Below are positions 35,635-44,181 of a stretch of 64,000 nucleotides of DNA, piece after piece. Both the position numbers and the translations under genes were made by a program. This DNA is from Inhella inkyongensis. GTDB taxonomy: Bacteria; Pseudomonadota; Gammaproteobacteria; Burkholderiales; Burkholderiaceae_C. The stretch is from contig NZ_CP040709.1 in the NCBI RefSeq assembly GCF_005952805.1, positions 3,100,001 through 3,164,000 of the forward strand. The letters are read 5' to 3'. The stretch's first letter is position 1, and each line of letters begins with the position of its first letter. Below the pieces are notes generated by a model that was not told where the DNA came from, did not search any database, and saw only the letters and a program-made list of their open reading frames with translations.

Positions 35635-37254
35635 ATGCGTCGACCGCCGCTGCGCATCGGCCAGCGCCTGGCGCTGGGCTATGGGCTCGTCATCCTGCTG
35701 CTGGTGGCCACCACGGTCATTAGGGTGACGCGGCTGCGCCTGCTCAGCAACGCCACACAGGAGGCCTTGGGTCAGCAACTGCCCACCCTGCAAGCGGTGG
35801 CGCAGGTCACCACCGACCTCGGTGTGATCGCCCGCGCCATGCGCAGCATCTTGCTGATGGACGACGCCAGCGTGTCCGAGCGGGAGTTGGCCGACATCAC
35901 TGCCGCCAGCCAGCGCATCGAGCACAACCGTGCTCGCCTGCGGCAATGGGTGCGCGGCGAAGAGGGCCGCCTGCTGCTGGACGAAATCGATGTCGTTCAC
36001 TCCGCCTATGGCGTCAATCAGGAGGACTTCATCCGCCTGCTGGGCGAGCGCCAACTGGGCGAGGCGCGCAATCTGCTGGTGGTGGACCTGCATGGCTACC
36101 AGGCCAGCTACTTTGAACTGCTGGACCGCCTGAGTCGCCAGCAAGAACAGCAGATGGCGGACATCAGCCGCCGGGTGGAGCAATCAGCGCAGCAGGCTCG
36201 TCTGTGGCTGACGGGCTTTGCGGCGCTGGCCGTGCTGCTGAGCATCGCGGTGACCGCCTGGGTGACCCGCTATCTGCTGCGCAAACTCGGCGGCGAGCCC
36301 GACTACGCGGCCACCGTAGCCCGTCAGATCGCGGTGGGCAATCTGGCGCCCGGCATCGAACTGGCCAAGGGTGACCACAGCAGCCTGCTGTTTGCCATGA
36401 GTGCCATGCGCGACGCCCTGATCGAGCGCGATGCCGAGTTGCGCGGCGCCAATCGGGATCTGGCCCACCACCTAGACACCTTGCGCCAGACCCAGGCCGA
36501 ACTGGTGCGCAGCGAAAAGATCGCCGCCTTGGGCAATTTGGTCGTGGGCGTGGCGCATGAACTCAACACCCCCATTGGCAACTGCACCCTGGCGGCCAGC
36601 ACCTTGCAGGAAGAAGCCCAGCATTTCGGGCGCTCTGTGCAGCAGGGCCTGACCCGCAGTGGTCTTCAAGGGCATCTGACCCAAGTGCAAGCCAGCACCG
36701 AACTGCTGCTGCGCAATCTAGAGCGCGCCACCGGCCTGGTCGACAGTTTCAAACGCCTGGCGGTGGACAAGAACGACACCCAGCGCCATCGCTTTGAGCT
36801 GGCAGCCTTGGTGGACCAGGCCTGTACCGAGGCCCGTGCGCAACACCCGCACCACCCTGCCACGCTGCACAACGGCGTGGCGGGCGGGCTCTGGCTGGAC
36901 TGCCAGCGCGGCCCCTTGGCCCAGGTGCTGACGCAGTTGTTGACCAACGCCTTGCTCCATGCCTTTGCGCCCGGCCAGGCCGGCGATGTCAAGGTGACGG
37001 CTCAAGTGTTGCTGGACGGCGTACTGGAGATAGAGGTCAGCGACAACGGCGTGGGCGTGCCCGACAACGACCTGCCCCGCCTGTTCGATCCCTTCTTCAC
37101 CACCAAGCTGGGCTCGGGCAGCTCCGGTCTGGGTCTGCACATCTGCTTCAACATCGTCACTGGCATCCTGGGTGGGCAGATTGATGCCCAGAGCTCGCCC
37201 GGCCCGGGTTGCCGCATGCGCATCCGCCTGCCCAAGGAAGTTGTGTCGGACTGA
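35635..37254 (+). CDS. Membrane sensor histidine kinase, partner of the binding protein
   Basis: A 539-residue kinase. A membrane helix near residues 12-30, a helical periplasmic sensor of about 160 residues, and a second helix around 'LTGFAALAVLLSIAVTAWVT' are followed by a HAMP-like linker. The kinase core has HELNTP (phospho-His), an N-box LLTNALLHAF, G1 DNGVGVPD, F-box DPFFTTK and G2 GLGLHI. No response regulator gene is adjacent. ATG at 35635 is used; an in-frame TTG lies 6 codons earlier. It is likely co-transcribed with the binding-protein gene. Confidence 0.88.
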   Translation: MRRPPLRIGQRLALGYGLVILLLVATTVIRVTRLRLLSNATQEALGQQLPTLQAVAQVTTDLGVIARAMRSILLMDDASVSERELADITAASQRIEHNRARLRQWVRGEEGRLLLDEIDVVHSAYGVNQEDFIRLLGERQLGEARNLLVVDLHGYQASYFELLDRLSRQQEQQMADISRRVEQSAQQARLWLTGFAALAVLLSIAVTAWVTRYLLRKLGGEPDYAATVARQIAVGNLAPGIELAKGDHSSLLFAMSAMRDALIERDAELRGANRDLAHHLDTLRQTQAELVRSEKIAALGNLVVGVAHELNTPIGNCTLAASTLQEEAQHFGRSVQQGLTRSGLQGHLTQVQASTELLLRNLERATGLVDSFKRLAVDKNDTQRHRFELAALVDQACTEARAQHPHHPATLHNGVAGGLWLDCQRGPLAQVLTQLLTNALLHAFAPGQAGDVKVTAQVLLDGVLEIEVSDNGVGVPDNDLPRLFDPFFTTKLGSGSSGLGLHICFNIVTGILGGQIDAQSSPGPGCRMRIRLPKEVVSD

Positions 37255-37300
37255 AGCCCCTGACGCTTAGGCATGCCGGCTCAGGGGAGAATGCGGCCCC

Positions 37301-39352
37301 ATGTTTGTATTGTTCGACGACAGCGGCAAGGCTTTGGCCGGCCGCATCCTTTCCGAGGCCGATGCCTCCCTGCAGGTGGAGCTGGACAGCGGCAAGCGCG
37401 TCAAGCTCAAGGCCCAGCAGGTGCTGCTGAAGTTCACGGCCCCGCAACCCGCCGAGCTGCTGCGCGCCGCCGGCCAGCAAGCCTCCGAGATCGACCTGGA
37501 TCTGGCCTGGGAATTTGCCCCCGAGGGCGAGTTCGGCTTTGCCGAGCTGGCGCGCGACTATTTCTCTGACAAAGCTGGCGCCGAGCTGCAAGCGGCCGCC
37601 TGGCTGGCGCTTAGCGGCGCCCCACATTACTTCCGCCGCGCCGGCAAGGGCGGGCTGTTCAAGAAAGCCCCGCAGGAACAAGTTCAAGCCGCCCTGCTCG
37701 GCATCGAGCGCAAGAAGCAACAAGCCCTGCAGATTGATGCCTGGGCCGCTGAGTTGGTGGCCGGCCGCTGCCCGCAGGAACTGAGCAGCCAGATCTACCG
37801 ATTGCTGTTCAAGCCGGACAAAAACGGCCCTGAGTACAAGGCCCTGGTGCAGGCCGCGCTGGCGGCCAAGAAGGCCCCGCTGGAGTTGCTGACGGCGGCC
37901 GGTGCCATCGCCAACCCCTACCAGTTCCACTGGCAACGTTTCCTGTTCGAGCAGTTTCCCAAGGGCGTGGGCTTCCCGGAGCTGCAGGCACCGGCCATCG
38001 GGGCCCTGCCGCGCGCCGATGTGGCCGCCTTTTCGATCGATGACAGCAGCACCACCGAGATCGACGACGCGCTCTCGGTGCAAGGCTTGGGCAGCGGCAC
38101 CATCACCTTCGGCATTCACATTGCCGCGCCGGGTCTGGCCATCCAGCCCGAGGCGGCCATCGATGCGGTGGCACGCGTGCGGCTCTCCACCGTCTACATG
38201 CCGGGCTGGAAGATCACCATGCTGCCCGACAGCGTGGTCCAGGTGTACACGCTGACCGAAGGCCGCGACTGCCCGGCCATCAGCCTGTATTGCCAGTTCG
38301 ACGAGGCCACGCTGGAGCTCAAGAGCAGCGAGACGCGCATCGAGGCCGTGCCCATCGTCCGCAATCTGCGCCATGACCAGCTGGACGGCGTGATCACCGA
38401 GGCCAGCCTGACCGGCCAGGCGCCGGCCGACTATGAGTTCGCCGCCGAGCTGGCCTTTGCCCACCGCCTGGCCAAGCACCTCAAAGCCGGGCGCGAGCTG
38501 GTGCGCGGCAAGCCCGAGAACTTCAACCGCCCCGACTACAGCTTCAAGCTGGAAGGCGAGCGCACCCAGCCGCCGCATGGCGATGAGACCGTGCAGATCA
38601 GCCAGCGCGCACGCGGCACGGCGTTGGACCTGATCGTGGCCGAGGCCATGATCCTGGCCAACAGCCGCTGGGGCGCCTGGTTGGGCGAGATGGGCCTGCC
38701 GGGCCTCTATCGCAGCCAGGCCAGCCTGGCACCCGGCATCAAGGTGCGCATGGGCATCAAGCCCCTGCCCCATGCCGGCATGGGCGTGGCCTGCTACGCC
38801 TGGTGCACTTCGCCGCTGCGACGCTATGTGGATCTGGTGAACCAGTGGCAGCTGATCGCCGCCGTGCGCCATGGCAAAACCGCACCGCTGGTCGCGCCCT
38901 TCAAGCCGAAGGATGCGAACCTGTTCGCCATCCTCTCCAGCTTCGATGCCGCCTACAGCGCTTACAACGGCTTCCAGAGCCAGGTCGAGCGCTACTGGAC
39001 GCAGATCTATCTGCAGCAGAACGGCATCACCGAATTGACCGCCAGCGTGATGCGCGACGGCCTGGTGCGCGCCGACAACCTGCCCTTGGTCTTCAAGGCC
39101 CTGGGCTGCGAAAGCCTGGAGCGCGGTGCCGCCGTGCGGGTGCGCATCACCGGCATGGATTTGCTGACCCTGGAGCTGCACGCCAGTCTGGTCGAGCGTC
39201 TGTCGGCCCCGGCAGGAGATGCCGATGACACCGGTGACGAGGTCGACGAGGACGAGGCGCAGGCCGCCGCGCCGCTGACAATTGCTGTGGATCTGGCCGA
39301 TGGGCAGGCGGATGGGCAAACCGCAGGCGACGCCGAGACCGCCGCCGCATGA
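37301..39352 (+). CDS. RNB-domain exoribonuclease (RNase II/R family)
   Basis: A 683-residue protein with the RNB catalytic centre 'FSIDDSSTTEIDDALSV' (clustered aspartates, about residues 246-262), which degrades RNA from 3' to 5'. The N-terminal region (1-80) resembles a small OB-like domain, and the C-terminus has an S1-like segment with an acidic tail. Conserved blocks include 'PIVRNLRHDQLDGVI' and 'YAWCTSPLRRYVDLVNQWQL'. It starts 46 bp after the kinase gene and overlaps the tonB-like gene by 4 bp. Confidence 0.9.
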   Translation: MFVLFDDSGKALAGRILSEADASLQVELDSGKRVKLKAQQVLLKFTAPQPAELLRAAGQQASEIDLDLAWEFAPEGEFGFAELARDYFSDKAGAELQAAAWLALSGAPHYFRRAGKGGLFKKAPQEQVQAALLGIERKKQQALQIDAWAAELVAGRCPQELSSQIYRLLFKPDKNGPEYKALVQAALAAKKAPLELLTAAGAIANPYQFHWQRFLFEQFPKGVGFPELQAPAIGALPRADVAAFSIDDSSTTEIDDALSVQGLGSGTITFGIHIAAPGLAIQPEAAIDAVARVRLSTVYMPGWKITMLPDSVVQVYTLTEGRDCPAISLYCQFDEATLELKSSETRIEAVPIVRNLRHDQLDGVITEASLTGQAPADYEFAAELAFAHRLAKHLKAGRELVRGKPENFNRPDYSFKLEGERTQPPHGDETVQISQRARGTALDLIVAEAMILANSRWGAWLGEMGLPGLYRSQASLAPGIKVRMGIKPLPHAGMGVACYAWCTSPLRRYVDLVNQWQLIAAVRHGKTAPLVAPFKPKDANLFAILSSFDAAYSAYNGFQSQVERYWTQIYLQQNGITELTASVMRDGLVRADNLPLVFKALGCESLERGAAVRVRITGMDLLTLELHASLVERLSAPAGDADDTGDEVDEDEAQAAAPLTIAVDLADGQADGQTAGDAETAAA

Positions 39353-40215
39353 TCCTGGCGCGCGACAACCCCCTGCACGTGGCGGTGGTGGCGTCGGCCG
39401 CCCTGCACCTGGGGATCTTGTTCGTGCAACTGGCCACCCCGGGCAGCGCCCCGCGAGCCTGGGTGGAGGAGCGGCTCGAAGTCATCCTGGTCAACGCCCA
39501 GGGGGAGCGCAGCCCCACCAAAGCGCAGGCCCTGGCCCAGGCCAAACTGGCCGGTGGCGGCCAGGGCGCACCCAACGAGCGGGCCCAGTCGCCCCTGCCC
39601 CCTTCGCCCGAGATGGAGTTGGGCGATGCGCTGCAGCCCGAGCACCGTCGCCAGGTGCAGCAACTGCGCCAGCAGCAACAACTGCTGCTGACCCAGGCCC
39701 GGCGTGAATTGGCCAAGATGCCGCCGCCCGACCCCGAACGCGAAGCCGCAACGCCCGAAGGCAAGGCCCAGGCCGAGCGCCGCCGCCAACTGCTGGCGCT
39801 GCTGGCCGAGATTGAGCGCCGCGTGAACCAGGACAACAGCGGGCCGCGCCAGCGCTTCGTCAGTCCGGCCACCCAAGAAGTGGTCTACGCCCGTTACTAC
39901 GACGCGCTACGCCGCCGCATCGAGGCGCGTGGCACGCGCGACTTCCCGACCCAAGGTGGGCGCCGACTCTATGGCCAGCTCACCATGACCCTGAGTGTCA
40001 ATGCCGAGGGCCGCCTGGTGGACATGGAAATCGTGCAGTCCTCGGGCAACGCCTTGCTGGACCGTCGCGCAGCGGCCATCGTGCAGGCCTGTGCGCCTTT
40101 CGGCAAGTTCAGCCCTGAGATGCGACAGGAAGCCGAGGTGCTGGTGGTGAGCGCGCGCTTCAGTTTCGACCGCGACCATGGCCTGGCCGCCACGCTGGAC
40201 GCCCCCGCGCCCTGA
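39349..40215 (+). CDS. TonB-family energy-transducing protein
   Basis: A 288-residue protein with an N-terminal anchor ('NPLHVAVVASAALHLGILFVQLA'), a long Glu/Gln/Arg-rich coiled spacer (about 60-165) and a TonB_C domain ('LYGQLTMTLSVNAEGRLVDMEIVQSSG'). Such proteins couple inner-membrane energy to outer-membrane receptors; no exbBD genes are here. The spacer is charged rather than Pro-Lys rich. Overlaps the RNase gene by ATGA, and aroE starts 8 bp after its stop. Confidence 0.87.
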   Translation: MILARDNPLHVAVVASAALHLGILFVQLATPGSAPRAWVEERLEVILVNAQGERSPTKAQALAQAKLAGGGQGAPNERAQSPLPPSPEMELGDALQPEHRRQVQQLRQQQQLLLTQARRELAKMPPPDPEREAATPEGKAQAERRRQLLALLAEIERRVNQDNSGPRQRFVSPATQEVVYARYYDALRRRIEARGTRDFPTQGGRRLYGQLTMTLSVNAEGRLVDMEIVQSSGNALLDRRAAAIVQACAPFGKFSPEMRQEAEVLVVSARFSFDRDHGLAATLDAPAP

Positions 40216-40223
40216 CATTGGAC

Positions 40224-41048
40224 ATGCGCACCCCCCCCTTCTACGCCGTCATCGGCCAACCCATCGCACACAGCCGCTCGCCGCAGATCCACCAGGCCTT
40301 TGCCGCGCAATTCGGTATGCGCCTGCGCTATGAAGCCTGCGCGGCACCCCTGGACGGCTTTGCGGCCACCCTGCAGACCCTGCGGGCGCAAGGCCTACGC
40401 GGCTGCAATGTCACCCTGCCCTTCAAGGGCGAAGCGCTGGGCCTGGCCGAACAGATGAGCGACGCTGCCCGACTGGCCGGCGCCGCCAACACCCTGGGCT
40501 GGGATGAGCAAGGCCGGCTTTGGGCCGACAACACCGATGGCGCCGGCCTGCTGCGGGATCTGCGGCGCCATCTGGACTTGCAGGGCCGCCGCGTCTTGAT
40601 GCTGGGCGCGGGTGGCGCCGTGGCGGGCTGCCTGGCCCCCCTCATGCAGGCCGGTGTCGCCTCCATCCACCTGAGCAACCGCAGCGCAGAGAAGGTGGCG
40701 CCGCTCATCCAGCGCCACGCCGCCCTCCCCTGTCCGCTGCACAGCCTGGCCTGGGGCAGCGGAGAGGGGGCGGGCTTTGACCTCGTGATCAATGGCACCA
40801 GCGCTGGCTTAAGCGGCGCCGGCCTGACACTTCCGACCGGCCTGCTCGCGCCGGGCGCCTGGGCGGTGGATCTCGTCTATGGCCCGGCCGCCCAACCCTT
40901 CCTGCAAGCTGCCCAAGCCCAGGGTGCCCGCACCTTGGATGGCCTGGGCATGCTGGTGGAGCAAGCGGCCCTGGCCTTCGAGCGCTGGCACGGCCTGCAA
41001 CCGCAAACCCCGCCGGTGCTGGACGCCTTGCGGCGGAGCTTGGAATGA
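40224..41048 (+). CDS. aroE: Shikimate dehydrogenase
   Basis: A 274-residue enzyme reducing 3-dehydroshikimate to shikimate with NADPH. Features: 'GQPIAHSRSPQIHQAFA' (substrate serines), 'NVTLPFKGEAL' (catalytic Lys), 'NTDGAGLL' (Asp) and a Rossmann loop 'LMLGAGGAVAG'. ATG at 40224 is preferred over a TTG two codons before. It overlaps mtgA by 4 bp. aroQ, the preceding pathway step, lies 2 kb downstream on the same strand. Confidence 0.96.
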   Translation: MRTPPFYAVIGQPIAHSRSPQIHQAFAAQFGMRLRYEACAAPLDGFAATLQTLRAQGLRGCNVTLPFKGEALGLAEQMSDAARLAGAANTLGWDEQGRLWADNTDGAGLLRDLRRHLDLQGRRVLMLGAGGAVAGCLAPLMQAGVASIHLSNRSAEKVAPLIQRHAALPCPLHSLAWGSGEGAGFDLVINGTSAGLSGAGLTLPTGLLAPGAWAVDLVYGPAAQPFLQAAQAQGARTLDGLGMLVEQAALAFERWHGLQPQTPPVLDALRRSLE

Positions 41049-41764
41049 GATTTCTGGGACGCTACCTGTTGCTGCTGCTGCTGGGCGCCCTGGCCCTGCA
41101 GCTTTACTTCATGGCCCGTATTGCGCTGATGGCGGTGTGGGATCCAGGCTCCACCACCTTTCAGCGCAGCGAGATGTGGCGGGTGGCCAAGACCCAGGGG
41201 CAATTGCCCTGGCGCCAGCAGTGGGTGGACGCAGGGCAAATTTCGCCCCAGCTCAGCCGCGCCGTGATCGCCAGCGAGGACGGCAGCTTTGCCGACCATG
41301 GTGGCCTCGATTGGGAAGCCATCGAGTCGGCTTGGGAACGCAACCAGAAGGCCGAGGCACGCGCCGCGCGTCGCGCCGGAACGGGCAAGCCTGCCAAGGT
41401 CATCGGCGGCTCCACCATCACCCAGCAGTTGGCCAAGAATCTCTTTCTCAGTGGAGAGCGCAACATCCTGCGCAAGGCGCAGGAGGCGCTACTGACGCTG
41501 GAACTGGAGCTCTTCCTGAGCAAGCCCCGCATCCTGGAGATTTACCTCAACCATGTGGAATGGGGCGAAGGGGTGTTTGGCGCCGAAGCTGCTGCCCAGC
41601 ACTACTTCCGCATCCCCGCAGCCCGACTCAGCAGCAGCCAGGCGGCCCGCCTGGCGGTGATGCTGCCGGCCCCCAAGCGCTTCGAGAAGCGCCCGGGATC
41701 GCCCTATCTGGCCTCGCGCAGCGCCACCATCCAGGCCCGCATGGCGGGCGTGGAATTGCCGTGA
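41045..41764 (+). CDS. mtgA: Monofunctional peptidoglycan glycosyltransferase
   Basis: A 239-residue GT51 enzyme with one N-terminal membrane helix ('YLLLLLLGALALQLYFMARIAL') and the five family motifs: 'ASEDGSFADHGG' (catalytic Glu), 'GGSTITQQLAKNLFL', 'RKAQEALLTLELE', 'ILEIYLNHVEWGEGVFG' and 'AARLAVMLPAP'. It polymerises lipid II into glycan strands at the inner membrane. No transpeptidase domain. Overlaps the genes on both sides by 4 bp. Confidence 0.96.
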   Translation: MRFLGRYLLLLLLGALALQLYFMARIALMAVWDPGSTTFQRSEMWRVAKTQGQLPWRQQWVDAGQISPQLSRAVIASEDGSFADHGGLDWEAIESAWERNQKAEARAARRAGTGKPAKVIGGSTITQQLAKNLFLSGERNILRKAQEALLTLELELFLSKPRILEIYLNHVEWGEGVFGAEAAAQHYFRIPAARLSSSQAARLAVMLPAPKRFEKRPGSPYLASRSATIQARMAGVELP

Positions 41765-42072
41765 TCACGACGCTGCTGGCGCTTGAAGACCGCTTGGCCC
41801 AAGGCCAAGACTTCGACCGCCTGTTGCACCCGGAGTTTTTCGAGTTCGGACGCAGCGGCCGACGCTGGACCCGCACCGAAGTGCTGGCCGAACTGAGCGG
41901 ACACGGCGACCAGCCCAGCCGTACCGCCGTTTCGGCATACCAACTCGCCCCGGACTGCTGGCATCTGAGTTGGCGCAGCGAAGGCACGCGTGCCGCCTGG
42001 CGCAGCTCCATTTGGGTGCAAACCGCAGCGGGCTGGCAGATGAGGTTTCACCAGGCCACCCCGATTCCATGA
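41761..42072 (+). CDS. Small NTF2-like (DUF4440) protein
   Basis: A 103-residue protein starting with GTG inside the mtgA stop (GTGA overlap). The pattern 'LLALEDRLAQGQDFDRLLHPEFFEFGRSGRRWTRTEVLAEL' and 'HLSWRSEGTRAAWRSSIWVQTAAGWQMRFHQATP' matches DUF4440/SnoaL-like NTF2-fold proteins. The function is unknown. It sits inside a chain of overlapping genes with mtgA and the next hypothetical gene. Confidence 0.8.
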   Translation: MITTLLALEDRLAQGQDFDRLLHPEFFEFGRSGRRWTRTEVLAELSGHGDQPSRTAVSAYQLAPDCWHLSWRSEGTRAAWRSSIWVQTAAGWQMRFHQATPIP

Positions 42073-42662
42073 CACTGGACCTTGAAATCGCCCAGGCCGC
42101 AGCGCGCTTGATCGCCGAAGAAGGGCAACCCTGGGGCGCCGCCAAGCAGCGCGCTTTAAAGGATCTGGGGCTGCCGCCGCGGACCGCCTTGCCCAGCAAC
42201 GAGGCCGTCGAGGACGCACTGCGGGAGCATCTCAGCCTGTTCCAGGCCGACACCCAGCCCCAGGAATTGCGGGCCCTGCGCGAGCTGGCCCTGCGCTGGA
42301 TGCTGCGCCTGGCCGAGTTCGACCCCCTGCTGGTGGGCGCAGCCTGGCGCGGCACGGCGAACCGCTGGTCAGACCTCCACCTTGCCCTTTATTGCGACGA
42401 CCCCAAGGCCCCCGAGATTGCACTGCTCAACGCCGGAGAAAGCCCGGAGCCCGGTCCTCAGGCCCGCGATGCCCGGGGCCAGATGCAGCAAAACCTGGTG
42501 ATCTGGCTGCGCCCGCCCGCCGGCTTCGAGCAGGAGGTGGCCCTGCATCTGAGCATCCTCGAACCGCGCGAACGGCGCGGCGCCCTGCTGCCCGATGCCC
42601 GCGGCCAGACCCTGCGCGGTGATGCCGCCGGGCTGCGCCGCCTGTTGGAGATGCCCGCATGA
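42069..42662 (+). CDS. Conserved hypothetical protein
   Basis: A 197-residue protein with no signal peptide or membrane helix. The N-terminus ('EIAQAAARLIAEEGQPWGAAKQRALKDLGLPP') is characteristic of a Burkholderiales protein usually found before tlpA-aroQ; the middle ('NRWSDLHLALYCDDPKAPEIALLN') recalls a nucleotidyltransferase-like fold, but no catalytic motif is clear. Some genomes label it a Mur ligase, which this sequence does not support. It overlaps both neighbours by 4 bp. Confidence 0.75.
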   Translation: MTLDLEIAQAAARLIAEEGQPWGAAKQRALKDLGLPPRTALPSNEAVEDALREHLSLFQADTQPQELRALRELALRWMLRLAEFDPLLVGAAWRGTANRWSDLHLALYCDDPKAPEIALLNAGESPEPGPQARDARGQMQQNLVIWLRPPAGFEQEVALHLSILEPRERRGALLPDARGQTLRGDAAGLRRLLEMPA

Positions 42663-43141
42663 AGCGACGCTCGCTACTTTTGAGCGCCCTGGCCGCGCCC
42701 ATCGCGCAGGCGGGAGCCCCCGAAGAGGCGCTCTGGAACGCCGTGTTTCAGCGCCCCGAGGGCGGGGAACTGCGCATGGCGGATCTGAGAGGCCGCAAGC
42801 TCCTGATCAACTTCTGGGCCACCTGGTGCGCGCCTTGCGTACGCGAGTTGCCCCTGCTGAGCAGCTTTGCCCAACAGAATCCTGGTTGGCGGGTCATTGG
42901 CCTGGCTATCGATGGACCCACCCCCGTGCGCGAATTCCTGAAATCTCGGAGCTTGGGCTTCGACATCGGCTTGGCAGGCCTGAACGGCGCCGAACTGGGC
43001 CGATCTTTGGGCAACCGCACCGGAGGCCTGCCTTTCAGCGTGGCCTTCACAGCCGGTGGGCGCTTGGCTTGGCGCCACGTGGGCGAAACCCGGGCGGCCG
43101 ACCTCCAGGCCTTGCTTAGGCACGCTGATTTCAAGGGTTAA
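42659..43141 (+). CDS. TlpA/ResA-type thiol-disulfide oxidoreductase
   Basis: A 160-residue thioredoxin-fold protein with a short signal peptide (KRRSLLLSALAAPIAQA) and the active site FWATWCAPC (about residues 58-66), followed by the cis-Pro loop 'RTGGLPFSVAF'. It should act as a periplasmic thiol reductase, for example in cytochrome c maturation or redox defence. It ends the chain of overlapping genes; aroQ follows after 96 bp. Confidence 0.92.
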   Translation: MKRRSLLLSALAAPIAQAGAPEEALWNAVFQRPEGGELRMADLRGRKLLINFWATWCAPCVRELPLLSSFAQQNPGWRVIGLAIDGPTPVREFLKSRSLGFDIGLAGLNGAELGRSLGNRTGGLPFSVAFTAGGRLAWRHVGETRAADLQALLRHADFKG

Positions 43142-43237
43142 CCCGGCGTTTTCAGGTTGAATTCGGGTCAACTTGGCCGGATCTGTAACGAAAACGCTTA
43201 AAGTCCGCCCTTTTGAACTTTTAGGGAAGTCGCTCTA

Positions 43238-43681
43238 GTGAGTCTTCTGGTCCTGCACGGCCCCAATCTGAACCTGCTCGGCACCCGTGAGCCCGAGGTT
43301 TATGGGCGCCAAACCCTGGCGGACATCGACGCCCTTCTGGCCGCCCAGGCCCAGGCCGCCGGTGTGGCGCTGTGCAGCTTCCAGAGCAATCACGAAGGCG
43401 CCTTGGTCGACCGGGTGCAGGCGGCAGCGCGCGATGGCACGCGCTTCATCGTCATCAACCCGGCGGCTTACACCCACACCAGTGTCGCCTTGCGCGATGC
43501 GCTGGCGGCGGTGGCCATTCCCTTTGTCGAAGTTCATTTGTCCAACATCCACCGCCGCGAGGCCTTCCGCCAGCACAGCTATTTCAGCGAACTGGCCGAA
43601 GGCGTCATCTGCGGCCTGGGCGCCCAGGGCTATCAATTGGCCCTGCAATTCGCGCTGACGCGCCTGGCGGACCAGGCCTGA
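43238..43681 (+). CDS. aroQ: Type II 3-dehydroquinate dehydratase
   Basis: A 147-residue enzyme of the shikimate pathway, forming 3-dehydroshikimate. Conserved blocks are '[18 protein letters not shown]' (Arg and Tyr of the active site), '[11 protein letters not shown]', '[17 protein letters not shown]' (Asn, His) and '[14 protein letters not shown]'. Length is normal. The start is GTG, with AGGGAAG upstream. accB follows after 19 bp. Confidence 0.96.
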   Translation: MSLLVLHGPNLNLLGTREPEVYGRQTLADIDALLAAQAQAAGVALCSFQSNHEGALVDRVQAAARDGTRFIVINPAAYTHTSVALRDALAAVAIPFVEVHLSNIHRREAFRQHSYFSELAEGVICGLGAQGYQLALQFALTRLADQA

Positions 43682-43700
43682 GGCCTATAAGGAGAACACC

Positions 43701-44168
43701 ATGGATCTGCGCAAACTCAAAACCCTGATTGACCTCGTGTCCGAGTCCAATGTGTCGGAACTCGAAATCACCGAGGCCGACGGCAAAGTGCGCATCGTCA
43801 AATCCGCCCCGGCCGCCGCGCCGGTGGTGCAGACCCTGCAGGCCATGCCCGTGCAAGCCGCACCCGCCGCAGCGGTAGCAGCGCCGGTCGCCGCGGCAGC
43901 ACCCGCAGCCCCTGTGGCCGAAGCCGCCCCGGCCGGTCACATCGTGAAGTCCCCCATGGTGGGCACCTTCTACCGCGCCTCCAGCCCGAGCGCCAAGCCT
44001 TTTGCCGAGGTCGGTCAGCAAGTGAAGGCCGGTGAGCCGATTTGCATCATCGAGGCCATGAAGATCATGAACGAGATCGAAGCCGATGCCACCGGCACGA
44101 TCACGAAGATTTGCTGCGAAAACGGTCAGCCGGTCGAGTTCGGCCAGCCCTTGTTCATCATTGAATAA
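43701..44168 (+). CDS. accB: Biotin carboxyl carrier protein of acetyl-CoA carboxylase
   Basis: A 155-residue protein: N-terminal segment to about 35, an alanine/proline-rich linker (about 36-78) and a C-terminal biotinyl domain with the biotinylated lysine in '[12 protein letters not shown]' (about residue 121). It carries the carboxyl group from AccC to the transferase. AAGGAG precedes the ATG. accC starts 13 bp after its stop. Confidence 0.97.
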   Translation: MDLRKLKTLIDLVSESNVSELEITEADGKVRIVKSAPAAAPVVQTLQAMPVQAAPAAAVAAPVAAAAPAAPVAEAAPAGHIVKSPMVGTFYRASSPSAKPFAEVGQQVKAGEPICIIEAMKIMNEIEADATGTITKICCENGQPVEFGQPLFIIE

Positions 44169-44181
44169 GGCGGGCGCCTCA

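Noticed and set aside
44086..44181. Upstream extension of accC into accB
   Set aside because: The extra residues are an accB shadow; GTG at 44182 gives the correct family start.
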